A stretch of 23,347 nucleotides of DNA from CAYJEO01 sp044432805 (GTDB taxonomy: Bacteria; Bacillota_I; Bacilli_A; RF39; UBA660). A program made the position numbers and the translations under genes. The stretch's first letter is position 1. Each line of letters starts with the position of its first letter. Shown in pieces: positions 13,541 through 19,592 of the stretch. The DNA is taken from NCBI GenBank assembly GCA_044432805.1, contig JAWXUI010000015.1, positions 1-23,347 of the forward strand, read 5' to 3'. Under the pieces are notes generated by a model that saw only the letters and a list, made by a program, of their open reading frames with translations, was not told the origin of the DNA and made no database searches.

Positions 13541-14817
13541 AAATTTTAGATTTAACAAAAGCTAGTACTGGAAAGTTATTCAATTATAAAAAAAATTTAT
13601 ATATTAAAAAAATATCTATTGATACAAGAACATTAAAAAAAGGAGATGTTTTTGTTTGTTTAAAAAATAATAGGGATGGTCATTTATATATTAAAGAAGC
13701 AATAAAGAAAAAAGCAAGTTTAATTATATTAGAAGATGAATCTTTTATAGATAAAAAAAGTGTTTATTTTAAAGTGGATGATTGTTATCAATTTTTATTA
13801 GATTATGCAACTTATATTAGAAATAAAAAAATAAATATTCCTTTAATTGCAGTTACAGGAAGTGTTGGAAAAACAACAACAAAAGATTTAATTACGCATC
13901 TATTAAAAAGTAAATACAATATTTTAAGTAATGAATTGTCTCAAAATAATCATTTAGGTATTCCAATTACTTTATCTAAAATTAATAATAAGCATAATTT
14001 AATTGTTTTAGAGGTTGGTATGAATCATTTAGGAGAAATAGAAAAGTTATCAAAAATAGTAAAACCCAATACTGCTGTAATAACTAATATTGGAACGTCT
14101 CATATTGGTAATTTAGGTAGTCAAAAAAACATTTTAAAAGCTAAATTAGAAATATTAAAAGGCAATGATGATATGGATTTACTTGTTAATGAAAATGATA
14201 AATATTTAAAAAAATTAAAAAGTGTAAAATTTGATTTTTTAATACAAGACTTAGAATATAATTTAGAAAAAACATCTTTTAATATTTTATATAATGATAA
14301 GAAATATTTAGTTAATTTATCTTTTCCAGCTGTTAATATAATTGATAATATTTCTTTAGCGGTTAAATGTGCTCTTTTATATAATATAAAAATAGAAGAT
14401 ATTATAAATTCATTATGTACTTTTAAGATGAATAATAGCAGATTAAATATTATAAAAAAAGACAGTAATATAATCATTGATGATAGCTATAATGCAAGTT
14501 TAGAATCAATGAAAGGATTATTTAAAATAATTAAAAATGAAAATTATAGAAAAATATTTATTTTAGGTGATGTTTTAGAACAAGGTAAATATAGTAAAAA
14601 AACACATTTAAAAATAAAAAAAGAATTAAAAAAAATAAATAATAAAGAAGTTTTAACTGTTGGAGATGAATTTAAAAAATTAAAATTTAATTCTTTTGAA
14701 AATATAGAACTATTAAAAGAATTTTTAAAATGTAAGAATTATCAAAATGTTTTATTTGTGATTAAAGGATCTCATTCTATGAATTTATTTGAAGTTGTTA
14801 AATTTTTAACTGATTAA
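13537..14817 (+). CDS. murF: UDP-MurNAc-tripeptide:D-Ala-D-Ala ligase MurF
   Basis: MurF adds D-Ala-D-Ala to the UDP-MurNAc-tripeptide, the last cytoplasmic ligation in peptidoglycan precursor synthesis. The 426-aa product has the N-terminal MurF domain (SIDTRTLKKGDVFVCL), the ATP P-loop GSVGKTTTK (108-116), LSQNNHLGIPITLSK, VLEVGMNHLGEIEKLSKIVKP, TNIGTSHIGNLGS, and the C-terminal IIDDSYNASLESMKG with ILGDVLEQG. ATG 13537 is chosen: it overlaps the upstream stop as ATGA and is served by GGGGGAG (13526-13532); a GTG at 13522 lies before that site. The gene ends without an obvious own terminator. The next terminator-like hairpin is 71 bases downstream, after a GreA-like remnant. Confidence 0.93.
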   Translation: MKILDLTKASTGKLFNYKKNLYIKKISIDTRTLKKGDVFVCLKNNRDGHLYIKEAIKKKASLIILEDESFIDKKSVYFKVDDCYQFLLDYATYIRNKKINIPLIAVTGSVGKTTTKDLITHLLKSKYNILSNELSQNNHLGIPITLSKINNKHNLIVLEVGMNHLGEIEKLSKIVKPNTAVITNIGTSHIGNLGSQKNILKAKLEILKGNDDMDLLVNENDKYLKKLKSVKFDFLIQDLEYNLEKTSFNILYNDKKYLVNLSFPAVNIIDNISLAVKCALLYNIKIEDIINSLCTFKMNNSRLNIIKKDSNIIIDDSYNASLESMKGLFKIIKNENYRKIFILGDVLEQGKYSKKTHLKIKKELKKINNKEVLTVGDEFKKLKFNSFENIELLKEFLKCKNYQNVLFVIKGSHSMNLFEVVKFLTD

Positions 14818-14900
14818 ATACTATTTTTAAAAATTCAACATTCACGCTTATTTCAACACAATCACTAATTGGAAATGCCGTTTTAGGAAAACAAATTTAA
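14818..14900 (+). pseudogene. remnant resembling the C-terminal end of a GreA/GreB domain
   Basis: After the murF stop, one frame is open for 27 codons and ends at TAA 14898-14900, with no start codon in it. It reads ...STFTLISTQSLIGNAVLGKQI. The segment ISTQSLIGNAVLGKQI resembles the GreA/GreB motif 'IS..SPIGKALLGKKV'. The stretch is visibly richer in C and G than its surroundings. The most economical reading is a 3' gene relic left by a deletion or insertion. It could also be chance openness in non-coding DNA; the match is short. Confidence 0.4.
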
Positions 14901-14913
14901 TTTTGTTTTTTTT
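14888..14913 (+). terminator. Rho-independent terminator, copy 1
   Basis: AAAACAAA (14888-14895) pairs with TTTGTTTT (14902-14909) around a six-base loop and runs on in Ts. It ends transcripts from the amidotransferase-murF operon. Confidence 0.7.
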
Positions 14914-14924
14914 GTTAAAATATT
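14888..14924 (+). repeat. 37-bp direct repeat, copy 1
   Basis: This segment is identical at 36 of 37 positions to 15702-15738 (A at 14900 versus G at 15714). It includes the hairpin, the T-tract and 11 bases beyond. The two copies flank the coiled-coil gene. Confidence 0.85.
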
Positions 14925-14948
14925 TTAAATTATCAATATATTAAAAAA

Positions 14949-14977
14949 TTGACAATTTACATCTATTGTAGTAGCAT
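14949..14977 (+). promoter_or_regulatory. promoter of the coiled-coil protein gene
   Basis: TTGACA (14949-14954) and TAGCAT (14972-14977) with a 17-base spacer, 29 bases before the TTG start. Confidence 0.55.
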
Positions 14978-15006
14978 AAATAAAAAGCAAAAAAGGAGTG
15001 GTTTAT

Positions 15007-15714
15007 TTGGAAAAGAAAGTTAGTTTTTCTGATAAATTAGCATCGTTTATATCTAAATGTGCCGGAACTAATGAAGATGAAATTTATATAGAAAAAAGAT
15101 TAGCTAGTTTAGATTTAGATTTGAATTTGAAATTATCTGAATTAGAAAGCATAGAGGAATCATTACGAGAAAAAGAAGAATTAATAAGGCAAGCTAATAA
15201 TGTAATAGTGACTAGCCACAGTAATATGAATCATTTAATTGAAATGGCAAGAAGAGAAACTATGTTAAAGTATTCTGAACAGATAGCTATGCAACAAACA
15301 ATATTAGATAATTTACAATTAAAGAATTCTAAGTTAACTGAAGAAATTGCAAGAAACGAAGAAATATTAGAAGATTCGCGTACTATTTCTACTGAAAATT
15401 TATTTGCGCTTGTAAATGTTAATGACGACAGCGATGTAATATTTTTAACATTATCAAAAAGATATAAATCCACTAAAGACCCCGGGTATGCTTGTTTATT
15501 TACTGATCATATAACAAATACAACATATGACTTTTATCAAAATGATGACTATGTTATCGATTTTAATACAAGAAAAAAATATAGGTTAGATTATCTTTAT
15601 GATTATATATCAGGAATATTTGGAGAATATATTGCTGTAGGTGATTTGAAATCTGCTATGATTAGTGCTAGAACTAAGAAGAAAGAAGAAAAAGCAAAAC
15701 AAAAACAAATTTAG
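15007..15714 (+). CDS. hypothetical coiled-coil protein
   Basis: I do not recognise this 235-aa protein. Residues about 28-125 are strongly helical with heptad-like Leu/Ile spacing and many Glu/Lys, indicating a coiled coil. Residues about 130-220 form a compact domain rich in Tyr and Asp (YDFYQNDDYVIDFNTRKKYRLDYLYDY split by short linkers). The last 14 residues are a Lys/Glu tail. There is no signal peptide or membrane helix, so it is cytoplasmic. It starts at TTG 15007 with AAAGGAG (14992-14998) at 8-base spacing; a GTG at 14998 overlaps that site and is rejected. It has its own promoter and terminator and is bracketed by a 37-bp direct repeat, so it behaves like an inserted single-gene cassette. 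Confidence 0.7.
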   Translation: MEKKVSFSDKLASFISKCAGTNEDEIYIEKRLASLDLDLNLKLSELESIEESLREKEELIRQANNVIVTSHSNMNHLIEMARRETMLKYSEQIAMQQTILDNLQLKNSKLTEEIARNEEILEDSRTISTENLFALVNVNDDSDVIFLTLSKRYKSTKDPGYACLFTDHITNTTYDFYQNDDYVIDFNTRKKYRLDYLYDYISGIFGEYIAVGDLKSAMISARTKKKEEKAKQKQI

Positions 15715-15727
15715 TTTTGTTTTTTTT
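15702..15727 (+). terminator. Rho-independent terminator, copy 2
   Basis: AAAACAAA (15702-15709) pairs with TTTGTTTT (15716-15723) and continues in Ts. The last codons and the stop (TAG, 15712-15714) of the coiled-coil gene lie in the stem and loop. Confidence 0.75.
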
Positions 15728-15738
15728 GTTAAAATATT
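15702..15738 (+). repeat. 37-bp direct repeat, copy 2
   Basis: Partner of 14888-14924, with one mismatch. In both copies the left part encodes the same Lys-Gln-Ile-stop ending in the upstream frame. This copy also supplies the TTGTTA used as the tgt -35. Confidence 0.85.
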
Positions 15739-15755
15739 AAAAAATATGATATAAT
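15726..15755 (+). promoter_or_regulatory. promoter of tgt
   Basis: TTGTTA (15726-15731) overlaps the end of the preceding T-tract. After 18 bases comes an extended -10, TGA plus perfect TATAAT (15750-15755), 20 bases before the tgt ATG. Confidence 0.6.
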
Positions 15756-15775
15756 TTTTTTACCTGAGGTGAAGT

Positions 15776-16897
15776 ATGAAAGTAAAATATGAATTAAAAC
15801 ACAAAGATAATTTAGCGAGGTATGGTATTTTAAAAACAAATAATGGTGATTTTGAAACTCCTATGTTCATGCCAGTTGGAACACTAGCTAATGTAAAAAC
15901 ATTAACGCCAGAAGAATTAATAGCAGAAAAATCTGCTGTAATATTATCTAACACTTATCATTTATGGTTAAGACCTGGAGAAGATGTTGTAGATAAAGCT
16001 GGAGGTCTTCATAAATTTATGAATTATAATGGACCTATTTTAACTGATAGTGGTGGTTTTCAAGTTTTTTCATTAGCAAAAAATAAAGAAAAAGATATAG
16101 TTGAAGAAGGTGTTCATTTTAAAAGTCATTTAGATGGAAGAAAACTTTTTTTAACACCAGAATTATCAATTGAAATACAAAATAAATTAGATAGTGATAT
16201 TGCTATGTCTTTTGATGAATGTCCTCCATATCCTGTAACTAAGGAATATATGAAAAAAAGTGTTGATCGTACATTAAGATGGGCAAAAAGAGGATTAGAT
16301 GCTCATAAAAATGAAAATCAATCTTTATTTGGAATTGTTCAAGGTGGAGAATTTGAAGATTTAAGAAAATATAGTGCATTAAAAACAACAGAGATGAATT
16401 TTGATGGTTATTCTATTGGTGGTACAAGTGTCGGTGAAGGAAAAGATGTTATGTATAATATGATTGATTATGCTGTTAAGTATTTGCCAGAAGACAAGCC
16501 TAGATATTTAATGGGTGTAGGAGATCCACTTGATTTACTTGAAGGTGTTAAAAGGGGTATAGACATGTTTGATTGTGTTTTACCTACAAGGCTTGCAAGA
16601 CATGCAAATGCATTTACAAGAAATGGCAAAATTAATTTAAAAAATTTAAAATTCAAATATGACTTTTCTAAATTAGATGATACTTGTGATTGTTATACTT
16701 GTAGGAATTATACTAAAGCATATATTAGACATTTAGTGACTTCTAATGAAACATTAGGTGGTAGATTGTTATCTATTCACAATATTAGATTTTTAATTAA
16801 ATTAATGGAAGAATCAAGAGTTGCAATTAAAGAAAATAATTTTGAACAATTTAGCAGCGAATTTATAAGTGAATATGAAAAAACTAGTAAAAACTAG
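15776..16897 (+). CDS. tgt: tRNA-guanine transglycosylase
   Basis: Tgt exchanges guanine 34 of GUN-anticodon tRNAs for preQ1 (or queuine in some salvage bacteria), the committing step of queuosine modification. The 373-aa product contains SNTYHLWLRPG, DSGGFQVFSL with Asp91 as general acid/base, FDECPPYP (Asp147, Cys149, base recognition), FGIVQGG, SIGGTSVGEG, YLMGVGDP, and FDCVLPTRLARH with nucleophile Asp266. The zinc ligands are Cys304, Cys306, Cys309 and His335. Val219 is the bacterial-type residue, but Thr217 stands where Zymomonas Tgt has Leu231, which could bear on the base used. ATG 15776 has GAGGTGA at 15766-15772. QueA is not adjacent. The stop is shared in a CTAG with the convergent yrzE-like gene. 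Confidence 0.97.
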   Translation: MKVKYELKHKDNLARYGILKTNNGDFETPMFMPVGTLANVKTLTPEELIAEKSAVILSNTYHLWLRPGEDVVDKAGGLHKFMNYNGPILTDSGGFQVFSLAKNKEKDIVEEGVHFKSHLDGRKLFLTPELSIEIQNKLDSDIAMSFDECPPYPVTKEYMKKSVDRTLRWAKRGLDAHKNENQSLFGIVQGGEFEDLRKYSALKTTEMNFDGYSIGGTSVGEGKDVMYNMIDYAVKYLPEDKPRYLMGVGDPLDLLEGVKRGIDMFDCVLPTRLARHANAFTRNGKINLKNLKFKYDFSKLDDTCDCYTCRNYTKAYIRHLVTSNETLGGRLLSIHNIRFLIKLMEESRVAIKENNFEQFSSEFISEYEKTSKN

Positions 16898-16903
16898 TTT
16901 TTC
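16878..16903. terminator. bidirectional terminator containing both stop codons
   Basis: AAAAACTAGT (16879-16888) pairs with ACTAGTTTTT (16893-16902) around an AAAA loop. CTAG at 16894-16897 supplies the TAG stop of tgt on one strand and of the yrzE-like gene on the other. Confidence 0.8.
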
Positions 16904-17259
16904 TTTATATTTATACCAATCATACTTCCAAGTGTACTACTACTAATTAAAATTAAGAAATATAAAAAATTTTTAAAACTAACTTGATAATTAAATAGTA
17001 AATAGCCAAACAATATTAAAATAATTAATAAAATAAAACTTATTTTTAAACCTTCAAGCCAACCTTTTTTTAAACTATTTTTTCCAACATATAATCCGGT
17101 AATTAAAAAAGAAAATGATGGAATTAATATTTTTAATATAGAATTCATACTTGCATTTACGATATTAAAATAATATAAAACACTTAAAATAAAAGTTAAA
17201 CTAATTAATAATATAATCATTAAGGCAATGCTTTTTGTTATTTTTTTTAAAACTTTCAT
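16894..17259 (-). CDS. yrzE: YrzE-like (TIGR04086-type) membrane protein
   Basis: This 121-aa protein has four hydrophobic helices (about residues 12-33, 42-60, 70-90 and 96-116). A Gly-rich second/third turn (FLITGLYVGKNSLKKGWLEG) and SSSTLGSMIGINIKKN at the C-terminus match the small-membrane-protein family TIGR04086/YrzE. No function is established for the family. In B. subtilis yrzE lies near tgt and yajC and before yrbG and spoVB, and the same neighbours are present here, although the orientation differs. AGGAGGA on the minus strand (complement of 17264-17270) supports the ATG. The gene is convergent with tgt and divergent from the yrbG-like gene. Confidence 0.72.
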   Translation of the reverse strand: MKVLKKITKSIALMIILLISLTFILSVLYYFNIVNASMNSILKILIPSFSFLITGLYVGKNSLKKGWLEGLKISFILLIILILFGYLLFNYQVSFKNFLYFLILISSSTLGSMIGINIKKN

Positions 17260-17332
17260 ATAATCCTCCTAATTAATGTTATGAATTGTTTAAAAAAATA
17301 TGTTTTTATACATTATATATTAGGTGATATTT

Positions 17333-17923
17333 ATGGATTATATTATTGTTCTTATAATTTTTTTTCTTATTTTAAATACAATAAAAAAACAGATAAATAA
17401 TTTATCTACTTTTACTTTTTTTTATTTGTTATTTTCTATTAATATGTCTTTTTTATTTATATTAAAATTTTGTTCTTTTTTTACTTATGTTTTTATTATA
17501 GTTATTTTATCTTTATTTAACTATATATCAACTAATAAACTAAAATTAACTAATATAGATAATCAAACTATTATAAAAAATGGAGTAATAAATTTTAACC
17601 AATTAATTAAAAGTAATATATCACTTGATCTGTTAGAAAAAAAATTAAAAGAAAACAATATCCTAGATATTTCTAAAATAAACTATGCTTATATTAATTA
17701 TAAAAACAATTTAATTATAAATCGATTAGATGAAAATTATCCTGTTATATTATTGATTAATAATAAAGTGAATAAAACTTTGTTAAGGCAATTAGGGAAA
17801 GATATAGATTGGTTAAATAATATATTAGATAAGAAAAATATAGATTTAAATGACTTGTTTTGTTTATTATATTTAAATGAAAAAATATTAGTTGTTAATA
17901 AAACTATGGGTTTAAATGTTTAG
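17333..17923 (+). CDS. yrbG: YrbG-like DUF421 membrane protein
   Basis: This 196-aa protein has two or three N-terminal membrane helices (to about residue 67). Two soluble repeats follow with the DUF421/YetF pattern: 'iI..G.in...L....ls...L...L...ni.di..i..A.i.y...l.i' at about 77-122, and a second weaker copy, 'VILLINNKVN..LLRQLGKDIDWLNNIL', at about 136-190. The family's function is uncertain; some members are linked to spore or membrane properties. The call is strengthened by its place between the yrzE-like and spoVB-like genes, as in B. subtilis. ATG 17333 follows AGGTGA (17322-17327); a GTG at 17324 lies within that site. The 3' end overlaps the convergent spoVB-like gene by 20 bases with no terminator. 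Confidence 0.65.
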   Translation: MDYIIVLIIFFLILNTIKKQINNLSTFTFFYLLFSINMSFLFILKFCSFFTYVFIIVILSLFNYISTNKLKLTNIDNQTIIKNGVINFNQLIKSNISLDLLEKKLKENNILDISKINYAYINYKNNLIINRLDENYPVILLINNKVNKTLLRQLGKDIDWLNNILDKKNIDLNDLFCLLYLNEKILVVNKTMGLNV

Positions 17924-19190
17924 AAACACAAACAATTTGATATGTAGTGACAAAAATTATATTTATTATAGAAGAAATTATTAGTCCATAGAAATTAAAT
18001 AAATAAGTAAAAATTATTAATGACGCTGTTTTAATTAACATTCCAAAAAAAGTTCCTTTCATAGCTTCCTTTGCAAATCCCATTGCTTGTAGGCTGCTTG
18101 CTATTGGGGATTGAATATAATGTATTATAAAAAATGGTGCTAAAATTCTAATGTATGAAACACCTTCATTCGTGTTATATAAAAAATCTAATAAAAAGTT
18201 AGGAAATATTAAAAATATTATTGTTGCAGGTATTCCTATTAATAAAGATATTAATATACTTTGAATAATTTTATTTTTTGTATAGATTAAATTATTATCA
18301 CTATATGATTTAGAAACAACGGGTATTAGGGCATGTGATATGGCTGATGAAAAGAATGATGGAAGCAGTAATATAGGCATTACAAATCCTGATAGTATTC
18401 CATAATTTGTAATAATGTAGGTATTATCAAAACCTTTTTGCAATAATAAAAAAGATAATATTATTGGTTCTAAAAAATATCCAAAAGAGCCTATTAGTCT
18501 ACTTAGGGTAGTAGGTACACCAATATTTAAAACTTTTTTTACATTGTCTTTTTTTATGACTAAATCTTCTTTTTTTATTTTTTTTGGCAATAAATAAAGG
18601 AATACAATAATTGCTGATAGTTCACTTAAGATGTTTGTTAATATTATAAATACAATAGTTATTTCAACGCCAAATTGTGAAAAAAAAGGAATCCCTATGA
18701 TAAGCGCTATAAGTTTAGTAATGTCTTCTAATATATTAGTTAAGACATGTACAATCATTTTTTCTTTTCCAAAAAAGTATCCTCTTAACATGCTAGAAAT
18801 AGTAATAAAGGGTAAGACAAATCCGATTGCCATTAATGGTATTTTTGTTGCTGGTTCATTTAATAAATAATTTGCGATGAATCCAGAACAAAATAACATA
18901 AATATAAGTGTTATTAGATTTAATAATAAACAAAGTGGCATTGTTGATATAAACAATGCTTTATTATCATGTTTTTCTTCCGCTACTAATTTAGATATGG
19001 CTGTTGGAAGTCCTAATTGAGCAAGAGCCATAAACAACATGAATGAAGGCATAATCATCATATATATTCCAACACCTTCAACTCCAAGCATTCTATTTGT
19101 TATAATTCTAATTACCATTCCAAGTATTTTAGTAAAAAAACCACCAATAATTAATATAAGTGTTGATTTGATAAATTTGCTTTTTTTCAT
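17904..19190 (-). CDS. spoVB: SpoVB-like polysaccharide/lipid flippase (MOP superfamily)
   Basis: This 428-aa polytopic protein has about 12 membrane helices and the N-terminal pattern of the MATE-like/polysaccharide transporter family (STLILIIGGFFTKILGMV, RIITNRMLGVEGVGIYMM, AQLGLPTAISKLVAEE). SpoVB/MurJ-type members flip lipid-linked precursors; SpoVB is tied to spore cortex synthesis. It is shorter than B. subtilis SpoVB (about 518 residues), which may mean fewer C-terminal helices. AAAGGAG on the minus strand (complement of 19195-19201) supports the start. The position between the yrbG-like and comN-like genes matches B. subtilis. As murF is encoded nearby, a general peptidoglycan lipid II flippase role is equally possible, especially if the organism does not sporulate. 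Confidence 0.85.
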   Translation of the reverse strand: MKKSKFIKSTLILIIGGFFTKILGMVIRIITNRMLGVEGVGIYMMIMPSFMLFMALAQLGLPTAISKLVAEEKHDNKALFISTMPLCLLLNLITLIFMLFCSGFIANYLLNEPATKIPLMAIGFVLPFITISSMLRGYFFGKEKMIVHVLTNILEDITKLIALIIGIPFFSQFGVEITIVFIILTNILSELSAIIVFLYLLPKKIKKEDLVIKKDNVKKVLNIGVPTTLSRLIGSFGYFLEPIILSFLLLQKGFDNTYIITNYGILSGFVMPILLLPSFFSSAISHALIPVVSKSYSDNNLIYTKNKIIQSILISLLIGIPATIIFLIFPNFLLDFLYNTNEGVSYIRILAPFFIIHYIQSPIASSLQAMGFAKEAMKGTFFGMLIKTASLIIFTYLFNFYGLIISSIINIIFVTTYQIVCVSKHLNP

Positions 19191-19216
19191 ATTTCTCCTT
19201 TATTAAACTTTGATTT

Positions 19217-19222
19217 TATAAT
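19217..19222 (+). promoter_or_regulatory. putative -10 box for comN-rel-dtd
   Basis: A perfect TATAAT sits in the 96-base divergent region between the spoVB-like gene and comN. The matching -35 is not convincing. Confidence 0.35.
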
Positions 19223-19286
19223 ATAATAAATATAGGTATATTAAAAATATATGTTTATTAAATTTTTTTATACAAGGAGGGATTTT

Positions 19287-19592
19287 ATGCCTGTACAATT
19301 TTCTAGTGTGACAGAATTATATAATAGAATAAGTCCTGCGCTTACTACTAAAGTAAGTGATTTAAGAAGATTAAATTTAAATTATATAAAAGAAGAAGAT
19401 ATATGGAATTATTTAAAAGAAAATGTTTGGAGCAAATATAATAATTTAGCGCTTTACCAAATGGTAAATGATATTTTAAATGTTGATGAAACATTATTAG
19501 ATAATTATGTTTTAGAAAAGTTAAATATAGTTGATACATCCGCAAATATGACAGGAGGAAATTTTTATGAAAAGACAGAAAGCAACAATTGA
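19287..19592 (+). CDS. comN: ComN-like post-transcriptional regulator family protein
   Basis: This 101-aa protein matches the ComN/YrzD family: '...RPALL.K..E.R.LGY..V.E..LW.YL..K.W......LY.LVNDIL.V....Y..Y...E' aligns with ISPALTTKVSDLRRLNLNYI, EEDIWNYLKENVWSKYNNLA and LYQMVNDILNVDETLLDNYV. In B. subtilis ComN acts after transcription on comE expression and is recruited by DivIVA. The B. subtilis gene also lies next to spoVB, supporting the name. ATG 19287 follows a strong AAGGAGGG (19274-19281). Its final 26 bases overlap rel, whose AGGAGG ribosome site lies inside this gene, so the two are co-transcribed. A role in competence here is unproven. Confidence 0.8.
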   Translation: MPVQFSSVTELYNRISPALTTKVSDLRRLNLNYIKEEDIWNYLKENVWSKYNNLALYQMVNDILNVDETLLDNYVLEKLNIVDTSANMTGGNFYEKTESNN

